DNA of 64,000 bases from RUG11462 sp045539315 (GCA_045539315.1 JAZQFC010000017.1:14656-78655); one strand, 5' to 3'; counted from the stretch's first letter, positions 35,259-45,231 are shown. Program-made: numbers and translations. The notes: generated by a model not told the origin, from the sequence alone.

Positions 35259-38200
35259 TTTTTACTATATTTTCTTTGCCTAATAAGTCAGTTAATTTTT
35301 TTATTAATTCATCTGATAAATCACAATTGTATTTATCTGCTTTTAACATTTTCTTTGTATCTTCACAGTAAACAAAAACTGGGGAAGACCCCTTATGAAC
35401 CTTTAGCAAATCAAATGCTTTATTTGTTAAGGTATTATTTAATGATTTTACTTTAATATAAAGAGAATAATTATTAAAATAATCATCAATAAACTCAATT
35501 TTTTCACAAATAATTTGTTTTGTTTCATCTTTTACAGAAACTTTGCCTGAAACAACAAGTGGTTTATCAGGTGAAATATAAGTTGAATAAATCGAAAATA
35601 TTTTAGGAAAGATAATAGTTTCGCAAGTAGAAGAAACATCAGAAATCTCACAAAAAGCCATTACTTCACCATTTTTTGTGGTTTTTTTCTTAATATTTTC
35701 AAAATTAATCAATACTTTAACTTTAACACCGTCATTGTATTTATCATCATTTAAAACATTATATATTTTATCAAATTTATGCCTTATAAAAATATCATTA
35801 TATTCATTCAAAGGATGTCCTGAAAGATAAAATCCGATTACTTCTTTTTCTTGTTTTTGAAGTATTTTTTTATCATACTCATCATATCTGTTTATCGTAA
35901 CTTCAACCTTGTTAATTGATGAATCAAAAAAGTCAATTTGTCCATCAACGTTACTTGAACGTTTTCTTTGAATATTCGATAAAATATTATCTAGATTTTC
36001 AAGCATTTCTCTTCGATTATATTTCAAATCATCAAAAGCACCCGCTTTAATTAACGCTTCAACAGACCTTCTGTTAAGTTCTCTAGAAGAACATCTTTTG
36101 CAAAAATCATAAATATCTTTGAAATCGCCATTTTCTTCTCGTTCTGAAATAAGATTATTAACAAGCGCTCTGCCAACACCTTTAATTGCTAAAAGTCCAT
36201 AACGAATATCACCATTATCTTCTGCAAAGTCATAACTACTTTTATTTATATCAGGTGGAAGAATTTTAATATTAAGCCTTTTACATTCTTCAAAGTATTC
36301 TTGAACTTTATCAACTCTGTCAAGAACACTTGTAATAAGCGCCGCCATATATTGTGATGGATAATAACATTTTAGATATGCAGTTCTATAAGATACTAAT
36401 GAATAAGCCGCTGCATGAGCCTTGTTAAAAGCATATGATGAAAACGATGAAATTTCTTCGAATAAATCATTAGCAATATTTTCATTAATTCCGTTTTTCA
36501 CACAACCGTTAATAAAATTAACGCGTTCTTTTTCAAGAACATCATGCTTTTTCTTTGCCATTGCTCTGCGAATAATATCTGCTTTTCCAAGAGTGTAATT
36601 AGCCAACGTTCTAAAAATCTGCATAACTTGTTCTTGGTAAACAATACATCCATAAGTAACATTTAAAATCGGTTCCAAAAGGGGAGAAGCATATTTAATT
36701 TTATTTGGATTATGTTTATTTTCAATATATTTTGGAATAGATTTAACAGGACCCGGTCGATAGAGTGATAAAAGCGCAATCAAATCCTCTAAATTAGAAG
36801 GTTTTAATTGAGTCATAGTTTTTCTCATACCTGCAGATTCGAACTGAAATACGCCCAAAGAAAGCCCTTTTGAAAGCATTTTATAGACCTTTTCGTCTGA
36901 TATATCAATTTTATCAATATCAAATTCAGGTTTAATTCTTTTAATCATCTTAACGGTGTCGTCAATTACAGTAAGATTTCGAAGACCCAAAAAGTCCATT
37001 TTTAAAAGTCCAATTTGCTCAAGTTCAGTCATTGTAAATTGAGTAACTGCTGAATCATCATTCAAAGCAAGGGGAACATATTCATCTACAGGTCTATCTG
37101 TAATAACAACACCTGCCGCGTGAGTCGAGGCATGTCTTGGCATACCTTCAACTTCTTTTGCTAAATCTAACAACTCTTTTATTTTAGAATCACTATTATA
37201 TAATTCGTTAAGTTGAGCAGATTGGGCCAAAGCATTATCTATAGTCTGATGAAAATCATTAGGAATTAATTTTGAAACAGAATCAACAACAGAGTAGGGA
37301 ATAGCCATAGCGCGACCAATATCTTTTACAGCCGCTTTTGCTGCAAGAGTGCCGAAAGTAATGATTTGCGCCACGTGGTCCGAACCATATTTTTCGATAA
37401 CGTATTTAATTACTTCAGGACGTCTAATATAGCAAAAATCTATATCAAAGTCAGGCATTGAAACTCTTTCAGGGTTTAAGAAACGTTCAAATAGTAGATT
37501 ATATCTAATAGGGTCAATGTCGGTTATATCTATACAATAAGCGCAAAGTGAAGCAGCGCCGGAGCCTCTGCCAGGTCCTACCGGTATATCATTATTTTTA
37601 GCATAATTAACAAAATCTGCAACTATTAAAAAATAGTCAACAAATCCCATTTCGTTTATTATTTTTAATTCATAATTTAATCTTGAAATATATTCATCGG
37701 TTACATTATTTATCTTTTTGTTTAGTCCTTCAAAACATTTTTCTTTTAAATACTCAAAATGATTATTAACACCATCTATTTTAAAAGCAGGAAGTTTTAA
37801 GTTGTTATAATCAAATTCAAAATTGCATTTATTTGCAACTTCAATTGTGTTCTCAATATACTCTTTTTCAAACAAAGATAACATTTCATTTTCATCTTTA
37901 ACATAAAACTCTTCTGTTTCAAAAAGCAACGCATCATCGCTATCAACGTTTTTATTTTGACCAACTAAAAGCAGATACTTTTGCATATTAGCATCACTTT
38001 TTTCAACATAGTGAGCATCGTTAGTTGCAACAACTTTTATATTAAGTTCATTCGCTATTTTTATAAGTTCAATATTAACTCGTTTTTGTTCAGGTAAATT
38101 ATGATCTTGAATTTCAATATAATAATCTTCATTGAATACAGATTTATACCATTTAGCAGTTTCAAGAGCCTTTTCATACATTTCATTTGAAATATATCTA

Positions 38201-38628
38201 CACAATTCACCTTGAAGACACGCAGAAAGCGCTATAAGTCCATCAGAGTGACTTTTTAATAAATCGTGGTCAATTCTAGGTCTATAATAAAAACCTTCTG
38301 TAAAGCTTTTAGAAACAATTTTACAAAGGTTTTTATAACCCGTTTCATTCTTACAAAGCAACACCAAATGACTGCTAGTTGCATCAAATTCGTGAATTTT
38401 ATCAAATCTAGTTCTAGCAGAAACATAAACTTCGCAACCAATAATAGGTTTTATTCCATTTTGTTTTGCTGCATTATAAAAATTGACCACGCCATACATT
38501 ACACCGTGGTCAGTTATAGCAACAGCATTCATTCCTTTAGATTTAACTGCTTTCATTAATTTTTCAATTCTACAAGCACCATCTAAAAGGGAATACTCGG
38601 TATGAAGATGTAAATGCGCGAATGACAT
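35254..38628 (-). CDS. dnaE: DNA polymerase III subunit alpha, DnaE type
   Basis: The 1124-residue polymerase has an N-terminal PHP domain (HLHTEYSLLDGA), the catalytic core with MPDFDIDFCYIRR (two catalytic Asp) and PGPVKSIPKYI, a helix-hairpin-helix region, and a C-terminal OB domain. In low-GC Gram-positives DnaE extends primers before PolC takes over. It is the last gene of the leftward hprK-glcK-murB-rapZ-whiA-dnaE operon, 17 bases after whiA, with GGAGGTGG before the ATG. Confidence 0.95.
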   Translation of the reverse strand: MSFAHLHLHTEYSLLDGACRIEKLMKAVKSKGMNAVAITDHGVMYGVVNFYNAAKQNGIKPIIGCEVYVSARTRFDKIHEFDATSSHLVLLCKNETGYKNLCKIVSKSFTEGFYYRPRIDHDLLKSHSDGLIALSACLQGELCRYISNEMYEKALETAKWYKSVFNEDYYIEIQDHNLPEQKRVNIELIKIANELNIKVVATNDAHYVEKSDANMQKYLLLVGQNKNVDSDDALLFETEEFYVKDENEMLSLFEKEYIENTIEVANKCNFEFDYNNLKLPAFKIDGVNNHFEYLKEKCFEGLNKKINNVTDEYISRLNYELKIINEMGFVDYFLIVADFVNYAKNNDIPVGPGRGSGAASLCAYCIDITDIDPIRYNLLFERFLNPERVSMPDFDIDFCYIRRPEVIKYVIEKYGSDHVAQIITFGTLAAKAAVKDIGRAMAIPYSVVDSVSKLIPNDFHQTIDNALAQSAQLNELYNSDSKIKELLDLAKEVEGMPRHASTHAAGVVITDRPVDEYVPLALNDDSAVTQFTMTELEQIGLLKMDFLGLRNLTVIDDTVKMIKRIKPEFDIDKIDISDEKVYKMLSKGLSLGVFQFESAGMRKTMTQLKPSNLEDLIALLSLYRPGPVKSIPKYIENKHNPNKIKYASPLLEPILNVTYGCIVYQEQVMQIFRTLANYTLGKADIIRRAMAKKKHDVLEKERVNFINGCVKNGINENIANDLFEEISSFSSYAFNKAHAAAYSLVSYRTAYLKCYYPSQYMAALITSVLDRVDKVQEYFEECKRLNIKILPPDINKSSYDFAEDNGDIRYGLLAIKGVGRALVNNLISEREENGDFKDIYDFCKRCSSRELNRRSVEALIKAGAFDDLKYNRREMLENLDNILSNIQRKRSSNVDGQIDFFDSSINKVEVTINRYDEYDKKILQKQEKEVIGFYLSGHPLNEYNDIFIRHKFDKIYNVLNDDKYNDGVKVKVLINFENIKKKTTKNGEVMAFCEISDVSSTCETIIFPKIFSIYSTYISPDKPLVVSGKVSVKDETKQIICEKIEFIDDYFNNYSLYIKVKSLNNTLTNKAFDLLKVHKGSSPVFVYCEDTKKMLKADKYNCDLSDELIKKLTDLLGKENIVKK

Positions 38629-38645
38629 TTCGCCACCTCCAAAAA

Positions 38646-39503
38646 CTATAATTTATCAGCAATATCACAAATTTTCTTTAGTTTATGATAAACACCTGAT
38701 CTGCTTAAACCAAACATTTCGCCAAGTTCAGTTAATGAAATTCCCATATTTTCTTTTCGTGCTATTGAAATTTTTTGCAAATCATCAGATAGGGAATAGA
38801 ATTTACCCGAGTTTTCAATTTTTTCAATAGCAGCAATATGTTTCGCAGAAGAATCTGCAGACTTTTTTAGATTTGCGGTTTCAAAGTTAGTTTTTCTATT
38901 AGTATTATTCTTCACATCTTTAATAATTTTCATATTCATAAGTTTTAGTGAAGATTTTACAGCACCCATTAAAGTAAGTAAGTCTTCAATGCTCTCACTT
39001 GTCTTTAAATAAACAGAAACTTTTTTGTTTTTAATAGTCATTTTTGGATTTAATGAGTATTCAAACAAAACTCTATAAATTAAACAAGCAATATCTTCAT
39101 CTTTTGATATAAATTCAACTCTATATTCTTTATCAGGACTACTAATAACACCACTAGCAATAAAAGCGCCTATTAAAAATGCTTTTTTGCAGTTGTCACA
39201 TTTAAATAATTTATAAGCATTTTCAATATTAAAGTTATTAATTATAGTTTCAATATCTTTATCTTCAAAATAAACAGAAAAGTGTTTTGAAATTTTATTT
39301 TTTTCAGGCTTAATATTCATGCATTTTGCAGATAATTTAACATACAAATCAGCCTGCTTTTCAAAATCAGTTTTAAGACCTATTGCTTTATCAGAATAGT
39401 CTGTTGAATAAAGCAATAAGCCTAAAAGTTGACATATCTTACAACAATCTTTTCGTTGCCAAATTTCTAAAAGTTCATCTTTAACTTCTCTGTTAAAAGT
39501 CAT
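38646..39503 (-). CDS. whiA: DNA-binding protein WhiA
   Basis: The 285-residue protein has an N-terminal degenerate LAGLIDADG-type fold (FKCDNCKKAFLIGAFIASGVISSPDKEY) and a C-terminal helix-turn-helix (ISLTELGEMFGLSRSGVYHKLKKI). WhiA controls sporulation septation in actinobacteria and cell division or chromosome segregation in Bacillus. It is 8 bases after rapZ; YvcK, usually encoded between rapZ and whiA in Firmicutes, is absent here. Confidence 0.95.
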   Translation of the reverse strand: MTFNREVKDELLEIWQRKDCCKICQLLGLLLYSTDYSDKAIGLKTDFEKQADLYVKLSAKCMNIKPEKNKISKHFSVYFEDKDIETIINNFNIENAYKLFKCDNCKKAFLIGAFIASGVISSPDKEYRVEFISKDEDIACLIYRVLFEYSLNPKMTIKNKKVSVYLKTSESIEDLLTLMGAVKSSLKLMNMKIIKDVKNNTNRKTNFETANLKKSADSSAKHIAAIEKIENSGKFYSLSDDLQKISIARKENMGISLTELGEMFGLSRSGVYHKLKKICDIADKL

Positions 39504-39511
39504 TATAACTC

Positions 39512-40369
39512 CTAAAATCTTTTAATATCTCTATGATTAATTGATGAAATATAGCCTTTTTCAATTAAATGTTGATGAATTTTTTCTGCAAAAGTTACAC
39601 TTCTGTGTTTACCACCAGTGCAACCAATTGCAATAACAATAGAACTTTTACCTTCTTTTAAATATAAAGGCACTAAAAAGTCAATTAAATCAATGATTTT
39701 ATTAAGCAATTCTTTAGCAGTATCTTTTTGCAAAACAAATTCCTTGATTTCATCATCAAGACCCGTTTTATATCTTAATTCTTCAATATAATATGGGTTA
39801 GGCAAACATCTGACATCAAACATTAAATCTGCCTCGGTTGCAGGGCCATATTTAAAACCAAATGACATACAAATAGCGTTAATAGTATCTGTTGGGTTAT
39901 CAGAAAAAATCGAAACAAGATGTTCTTTTAATTGAGAATTAGAAAGTAGGGAAGTATCAATCAGATAATCTGCTCTAGCCCTAATATCTGTTAACAATTC
40001 TTTCTCTGCTAAAATAGCATTTTCTAATGAGCCCTCGTGTTTATCAATAAGCGGATGCTTTCTTCTGGTTTCTTTAAATCTGTTTACAAGTACCTCAACA
40101 GAGGCGTCTAAAAACAAGATTTTATAAGATTTGTTCAAAGTATCTAACTCATTCAAAACATTAATTAAATCTTCAAAAAACTTACCACCACGAGAATCAG
40201 ATACAACGGCAACTTTTTGCAAATGAGGGTTGCTTTCACATAATTCTGCAAAGTTTTTAATCAGAGCAGGGGGAATGTTATCAACACAATAAAACCCAAT
40301 ATCTTCAAGCGAAGAAATAGCGCGAGATTTACCTGCACCTGAAATACCTGTAACAATAATAAATTCCAT
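39512..40369 (-). CDS. rapZ: RNase adapter/nucleotide-binding protein RapZ (YvcJ)
   Basis: The 285-residue ATP/GTP-binding protein has the Walker A motif GISGAGKSRAI at residues 7-17 and the C-terminal conserved segment AIGCTGGKHRSVTFAE. In E. coli RapZ guides RNase E to GlmZ; in Bacillus the homolog acts in competence and carbon metabolism. It is three bases after murB in the operon. Confidence 0.95.
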   Translation of the reverse strand: MEFIIVTGISGAGKSRAISSLEDIGFYCVDNIPPALIKNFAELCESNPHLQKVAVVSDSRGGKFFEDLINVLNELDTLNKSYKILFLDASVEVLVNRFKETRRKHPLIDKHEGSLENAILAEKELLTDIRARADYLIDTSLLSNSQLKEHLVSIFSDNPTDTINAICMSFGFKYGPATEADLMFDVRCLPNPYYIEELRYKTGLDDEIKEFVLQKDTAKELLNKIIDLIDFLVPLYLKEGKSSIVIAIGCTGGKHRSVTFAEKIHQHLIEKGYISSINHRDIKRF

Positions 40370-40372
40370 AAA

Positions 40373-41284
40373 CTACTCCACAATTCTAACTTCGCATTCC
40401 AATTCTATGCCTGAGTTTTCATAAACCTTTTGTTTGATTTGTTTAATAAGTTCTAAAGTATCTTTACAAGTAGCGTTTCCTTTATTTATAACAAAGCCTG
40501 AGTGTTTTGTACTAACTTCAGCATCGCCAACACAAAGCCCTTTAAGTCCCGCTTCTTCAATTAAAGCAGCAGCGTATCCACCTTCCGGTCTTTTAAATGT
40601 ACTACCGGCACTAGGAAACTCTAATGGTTGCTTTTCTTTTCTTCTAGAAATCAAATCATCCATTTTTGCTCTAATCTCTATTTTTTCGCCTTTTTCACAA
40701 ACAAAAACAACAGAACAAATCAAATAACCATTTGTCTCATAAGCGCTATGTCTATACGAAAAGTCAATTTCATCGCCAATAAATGAGCCGAAATTGCCTT
40801 CATTATCAATATGCTTTACTTCTATAGCAACATCAGAAATTTCTCCGCCATATGCACCTGCATTAGTGATAATTGCACCACCAACAGTGCCTGGTATTCC
40901 GTATAAACACTCAAAACCTGTGAAAGAATTCTCAAGAGCATAATTACAAAGTGAAGATAATTTAACACCTGCATCGCACTCAAATGTATTTTCGCTCAAT
41001 TGTCTAATGCCATTGAAATTTTCACAAGTTGATATAACAACACCATCAAAACCATCATCAGAAAACAAAACATTCGAGCCATTGCCGAGAATGTAATATT
41101 TTATATCTAATTCATTACACTTTAAAACAATTTCTTTTAACTGTTCTTCGCTATCAACACAAAGATAAATAGAAGCGTTGCCACCAATTTTAAAACTTGT
41201 ATGCTTTGAAAGTGGCTCACTAATTTTATATTCGTATTTAAAATTATCAAGAAATTCAATTAAATTTTTAATATTATTAACCAA
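40373..41284 (-). CDS. murB: UDP-N-acetylenolpyruvoylglucosamine reductase
   Basis: The FAD/NADPH enzyme of peptidoglycan precursor synthesis, making UDP-MurNAc. The 303 residues show KHTSFKIGGNAS, LGNGSNVLFSD, GIPGTVGGAIITNAGAYGGE, YRHSAY and the catalytic Ser/Glu region FPSAGSTFKRPEGGYAA, of type II length for Firmicutes. It lies between glcK and rapZ. Confidence 0.95.
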   Translation of the reverse strand: MVNNIKNLIEFLDNFKYEYKISEPLSKHTSFKIGGNASIYLCVDSEEQLKEIVLKCNELDIKYYILGNGSNVLFSDDGFDGVVISTCENFNGIRQLSENTFECDAGVKLSSLCNYALENSFTGFECLYGIPGTVGGAIITNAGAYGGEISDVAIEVKHIDNEGNFGSFIGDEIDFSYRHSAYETNGYLICSVVFVCEKGEKIEIRAKMDDLISRRKEKQPLEFPSAGSTFKRPEGGYAAALIEEAGLKGLCVGDAEVSTKHSGFVINKGNATCKDTLELIKQIKQKVYENSGIELECEVRIVE

Positions 41285-41301
41285 AATAATACCTCTTAAA
41301 A

Positions 41302-42252
41302 TTATTTATTTAAGCCTAAAAATGCAGCGCCAATAATACCGGCATCATTACCGAGTTGCGCTATTTTAATTTGAGTTTGTTTTTTTGCATTTCTACCATA
41401 ACGATTTATATTTGCATACTCTTCGATAGGTTTTCTTAAGTTTTCGCCTTCTTTAGAAATACCGCCACCGATACAAATAAATTCAGGTTGGAAAATATTT
41501 ATAACATCAACAATACCACAAGCAACATACTCAATATAGTTTTTGCAAACTTTAGTTGCAGTTTCGTCACCTGCACGCATACCATCAAAAGCAGTTTTAC
41601 CGTTTACATTGTCAAGACTGCCTGCGATTTCCCACATTTTTGATGATTTGTCATTCTCCATAGCGCGTTTTGTCTGACGAATAAGCGCAGTAGCAGAAGC
41701 ATATGCTTCCCAACAACCATTTCTTCCGCAAGTACAAGGCTCACCGTCTTTTATTAAAATGTTATGACCAAGTTCTGCACCGAAAGAATTCCAACCAGAA
41801 AAAATCTTGCCATCAATAATTACGCCGCCACCAACACCTGTGCCAAGTGTTATAGCAACAAAATCAGTAGCACCTTTGCCTGAACCTGCAACAAATTCGC
41901 CATATGCTGCAGCATTTGCATCGTTTTCTACGAAGCATTTTTTACCTGTATATTTTTCAACCATAGCAACAAGTGGAGTGTTTTCAAAACCTAAATTATT
42001 TGAATATACAATAACGCCATCCTTTGCATTAACAGCACCAGGAGAACCGATACCAATAGAATTTACTTCATCGAGAGAAACATTTGCATTTTCTACTGCT
42101 AATTCAACTGATTTTGCAATATCTTTAGCAATTTCTTCAGCAGGGCGAGGGGAATTGGTAGGCACAGAAGCACGACCAATAATCTCAAATTTTTCATTAA
42201 CAACTGCAGTAGCAATATTTGTACCGCCTAAATCAACACCAATATAATACAT
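41302..42252 (-). CDS. glcK: Glucokinase, ROK family
   Basis: Phosphorylates glucose with ATP. The 316 residues show the ROK phosphate loop GVDLGGTNIATAVV, GIGSPGAVNAKDG, ENDANAAAYGEFVAG (catalytic Asp), and the zinc motif CTCGRNGCWEAYAS. It is placed between hprK and murB in a leftward operon, next to the kinase that senses glycolytic state. Its start is 21 bases after the hprK stop. Confidence 0.93.
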   Translation of the reverse strand: MYYIGVDLGGTNIATAVVNEKFEIIGRASVPTNSPRPAEEIAKDIAKSVELAVENANVSLDEVNSIGIGSPGAVNAKDGVIVYSNNLGFENTPLVAMVEKYTGKKCFVENDANAAAYGEFVAGSGKGATDFVAITLGTGVGGGVIIDGKIFSGWNSFGAELGHNILIKDGEPCTCGRNGCWEAYASATALIRQTKRAMENDKSSKMWEIAGSLDNVNGKTAFDGMRAGDETATKVCKNYIEYVACGIVDVINIFQPEFICIGGGISKEGENLRKPIEEYANINRYGRNAKKQTQIKIAQLGNDAGIIGAAFLGLNK

Positions 42253-42273
42253 TTTTATTTACCTCACTAATTT

Positions 42274-43245
42274 TTATTTAAAAGCGTCCCACTCTTTTTG
42301 AACAGTAGGATCAACTTCAGTTTCGTTTGACATACCTAATTTGTGCAATAATTCTTCAGCAGCGTTATAACCCATTTTCTTTTGACGATTATTCATAGCC
42401 GCAACCTCAATAATAATTGCTAAATTTCTACCTGGTTTGATAGGAATAGTAGTAGATGTAATCTCAAGACCTAAAATTTCAGTAGTTTCTTTCTCAAGAC
42501 CCATTCTATCATACATCTTATCAGGGTTCCATTGTTCAAGATTAATAATCATATCAATCTTTTCAGTTAGTTTAACTGCACCCATACCAAATATTCTTCT
42601 AACATTGATAATTCCAACACCACGAAGTTCAACAAAGTGTCTAATATTCTCCGGCGCTGTACCTACTAATGTTTTAGAAGACACTCTTCTTATCTCAACT
42701 GCATCATCTGCAATTAATCGGTGACCTCTTTTTACAAGTTCAATAGCGGCCTCGCTCTTACCAACGCCACTTTCGCCAAGTAACAAAATACCTTCACCAT
42801 AAACTTCAACTAAAACACCGTGTCTAGTAATTCTTGGCGCTAATTGAAGATTCAGAAAAGCATTTAAGTCAGTATTAAAAGCAGATGTCATATGAGGAGT
42901 TCTAAGAAGCGGAATATTATAATACTTTGCAAGTTGAATAAAATCATCACCAACTTCAAGTCCTCTTGTAATAATAACTGCAACAGGGGAGAGACCAAAA
43001 AATTTAGACATTCTCTCGTGACAAACATCTTTTGATAAAGTTTTTAAATAACTTATTTCGGAAAGACCGAAAATTTGAATTCTATGAGAATCATAAAATT
43101 CAAAATAATCTGCCAACTGAAGACCAGGTCGATTTAATTCTGAATCATAAATTAAAATCTTTTCAGGGTCAGAAGGCATATTAATGATTTCAAGATTAAG
43201 TTCATTAATTATACTCTTTAAAGATACACTAAAATCTGTAGCCAT
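42274..43245 (-). CDS. hprK: HPr kinase/phosphorylase
   Basis: Phosphorylates HPr on Ser-46 and so drives carbon catabolite repression. It has 323 residues. The C-terminal kinase domain has the Walker A-type loop LLGESGVGKSEAAIEL, LIADDAVEI and the family signature LRGVGIINVRRIFG. It is first in the leftward operon, with AAGGAG seven bases before the ATG. AT-rich sequence with TATAAT elements lies upstream. Confidence 0.96.
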   Translation of the reverse strand: MATDFSVSLKSIINELNLEIINMPSDPEKILIYDSELNRPGLQLADYFEFYDSHRIQIFGLSEISYLKTLSKDVCHERMSKFFGLSPVAVIITRGLEVGDDFIQLAKYYNIPLLRTPHMTSAFNTDLNAFLNLQLAPRITRHGVLVEVYGEGILLLGESGVGKSEAAIELVKRGHRLIADDAVEIRRVSSKTLVGTAPENIRHFVELRGVGIINVRRIFGMGAVKLTEKIDMIINLEQWNPDKMYDRMGLEKETTEILGLEITSTTIPIKPGRNLAIIIEVAAMNNRQKKMGYNAAEELLHKLGMSNETEVDPTVQKEWDAFK

Positions 43246-43323
43246 AATTACTCCTTAATATTATATTTTCTTATATTATACATTATAATTTAAAAATAAT
43301 AAAGCATTATTTTTAAAAAAACA

Positions 43324-43352
43324 TTGAATTTTTTAACTTTTTTCAATATAAT
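43324..43352 (+). promoter_or_regulatory. Promoter of the flavin reductase-like gene
   Basis: TTGAAT at 43324-43329, 17 bases, TATAAT at 43347-43352, about 21 bases before the start codon. Confidence 0.75.
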
Positions 43353-43373
43353 TATATCAAGGAGTTGATAAGT

Positions 43374-43871
43374 ATGGCTTTTAAAGAAGTAAATATCAAA
43401 GATTTAGACGAAAATTTTATTAAAATTGTATCTGATGAATGGATGCTAATATCCGCAGGAAATAAAGAAAAATTTAATATGATGACTGCTAGTTGGGGAT
43501 TTTTTGGAGAGATGTGGAGCAAAGATGTAGCAGTTGCAGTAATCAGACCACAAAGATATACAAATGAATTTATTGATAAAGAAGATTATTTTTCTCTTTC
43601 ATTTTATGGAGATAATAAAGAAATTCATAAAGTTTGTGGCAGCAAGTCAGGCAGAGATGTTAACAAAGCGGAAGAAACAGGTTTAACACCTGTTTTCGAT
43701 AATAATACTGTTTATTTTGAAGAAGCAAGACTTGTTGTAATATGCAAGAAGATTTATTGTCAAAAAATTGACCCTGAATGTATGATAGATAAATCAAATG
43801 ATGAGTGGTATGATAACGACTATCATTACAGTTATTTTGGCGAAATCGTAAAAGTATTAATAAAAGAATAA
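43374..43871 (+). CDS. Flavin reductase-like domain protein
   Basis: The 165-residue FMN-binding split-barrel protein has NMMTASWGFFGEMWSKDVAVAVIRPQRYTNEFI and SLSFYGDNKEIHKVCGSKSGRD. It resembles clostridial flavoredoxin/flavin reductase-like proteins; the partner and substrate are unknown. The start is ATG at 43374 with AAGGAG nine bases upstream; a TTG three codons earlier is too close to that site. It has its own promoter. Confidence 0.85.
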   Translation: MAFKEVNIKDLDENFIKIVSDEWMLISAGNKEKFNMMTASWGFFGEMWSKDVAVAVIRPQRYTNEFIDKEDYFSLSFYGDNKEIHKVCGSKSGRDVNKAEETGLTPVFDNNTVYFEEARLVVICKKIYCQKIDPECMIDKSNDEWYDNDYHYSYFGEIVKVLIKE

Positions 43872-43878
43872 TTTAAAC

Positions 43879-43931
43879 AAACTCTGCATACCTTTTTATT
43901 GACAGAAAAGGAGCAGAGTTTTATGTTTTTT
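43879..43931 (+). terminator. Terminator overlapping the dacF ribosome site and start
   Basis: AAACTCTGC (43879-43887) pairs with GCAGAGTTT (43913-43921), and CCTTTT (43891-43896) pairs with AAAAGG (43906-43911). TTATGTTTTTT follows. The hairpin covers the AAGGAG site of the next gene. Confidence 0.7.
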
Positions 43932-45158
43932 AAGAGAGTTTTTTCAATATTAATTGTACTATTGTTATCTTTAAATTTCACAGTTAATGCAGATGTTTTT
44001 GACAAAAATATAAACTATAAAAATATAGTAACAGAGTATTATTCAGACGATATCTATGATGATGTAATTGAAACTTCAACAACGCCATTAGCAGACGCGC
44101 CAGAAATCAAGGCAAAATCTGCAGTTTTAATGGAAGTATCTACTGGAAAAATAATATTTAAGAGCAATGAAAACGAAAAAGTTTCACCCGCTTCTATAAC
44201 CAAAATTATGACTATGTTACTTATAATCGAAGCAATTGAAAGCAAGAAAATTTCTTTTTATGATAAGGTTACAACTTCTGACCATGCCGCAAGTATGGGC
44301 GGTTCACAAATATGGCTTGAAACAGGGGAGAAAATGACTGTTCACGACCTACTCAAAGCAGTAGCAGTAGGTTCAGCAAATGACGCATCAGTCGCACTTG
44401 CAGAGCACATAGCGTCAAGCGAAGAAAGTTTTGTTTCTTTAATGAATAAACGAGCAAAAGAACTTGGAATGAATAACACAAATTTTTCGAATGCTTGTGG
44501 GTTAGATGATGAAAACCTATATACAACTGCAGAAGACGTTGCCTTAATGTCAAGAGAATTAATAAAACACGATATTATCAAGCAATATTCTACAATTTGG
44601 ATGGATACTGTTAGAAACGAAACAGTGCAGTTAGTAAACACGAATAAATTGGTAAGATTTTACAAAGGCTGCACAGGTTTAAAAACAGGAACAACTAGTG
44701 GGGCAGGGTGTTGTGTTAGCGCAACTGCTAAAAGAGATAATATGGAACTAATAGCGGTAATTATGGGATCTGATACATCAAATGATCGGTTTTTATCTGC
44801 TAAAAAGTTACTTGATTATGGATTTGCAAACTTAAAAATTTTTAATACCAATAATCACTTTAAAAAAATTGAAGAAATCAACGTAAAAAAAGGGCAGTTA
44901 AATAAATTAACTCTAAACTATAACGAAATTACAAATGAACTAATCAATGCTGAAAATTTGCAAAATATAAAAGTTATTAGTGAAATTCCTAAATTTATCG
45001 AAGCGCCAATTAAAAAAGGCGATAAGATAGGTATTGTAAAAATGTTAATTGATGATAAAGTTTATAAAACTTATAATGTATTAGCAGAAAATGAAATTAA
45101 AAAAACTAATTTTAGTTTTTGTTTATTTAAATTAATAGGTAAGTTAACAACTATTTAA
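43923..45158 (+). CDS. Serine-type D-Ala-D-Ala carboxypeptidase (DacF/PBP5 family)
   Basis: Trims pentapeptides in peptidoglycan; DacF-type enzymes act on spore cortex. The 411 residues begin with a signal peptide (1-21) and contain SPASITKIMT (active Ser91, Lys94), GSANDASVALAE (SxN motif) and GLKTGTTSGAG (KTG), followed by a C-terminal beta domain. The start is ATG at 43923 with AAGGAG nine bases upstream; a longer TTG frame runs into the upstream hairpin. I favour the sporulation DacF over a vegetative DacA only from family resemblance. Confidence 0.9.
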   Translation: MFFKRVFSILIVLLLSLNFTVNADVFDKNINYKNIVTEYYSDDIYDDVIETSTTPLADAPEIKAKSAVLMEVSTGKIIFKSNENEKVSPASITKIMTMLLIIEAIESKKISFYDKVTTSDHAASMGGSQIWLETGEKMTVHDLLKAVAVGSANDASVALAEHIASSEESFVSLMNKRAKELGMNNTNFSNACGLDDENLYTTAEDVALMSRELIKHDIIKQYSTIWMDTVRNETVQLVNTNKLVRFYKGCTGLKTGTTSGAGCCVSATAKRDNMELIAVIMGSDTSNDRFLSAKKLLDYGFANLKIFNTNNHFKKIEEINVKKGQLNKLTLNYNEITNELINAENLQNIKVISEIPKFIEAPIKKGDKIGIVKMLIDDKVYKTYNVLAENEIKKTNFSFCLFKLIGKLTTI

Positions 45159-45180
45159 GAGCACAAAAGTGCTCTTTTTT
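45157..45180 (+). terminator. Intrinsic terminator after dacF
   Basis: AAGAGCAC / GTGCTCTT with loop AAAA and a long T run, starting at the dacF stop codon. Confidence 0.93.
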
Positions 45181-45201
45181 TATTTTTATTGAAATAGGGG
45201 C

Positions 45202-45230
45202 TTGACAAACACACCATAATAAATTATAAT
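45202..45230 (+). promoter_or_regulatory. Consensus promoter of the Xer recombinase gene
   Basis: TTGACA at 45202-45207, 17 bases, TATAAT at 45225-45230, a perfect match. The predicted start near 45237 lies inside the palindrome described next. Confidence 0.9.
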
Positions 45231-45231
45231 A

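Noticed and set aside
43292..43314. Hairpin AAAAATAAT/ATTATTTTT upstream of hprK
   Set aside because: It consists of A-T pairs only within very AT-rich DNA and has no clear T run, so chance is likely.
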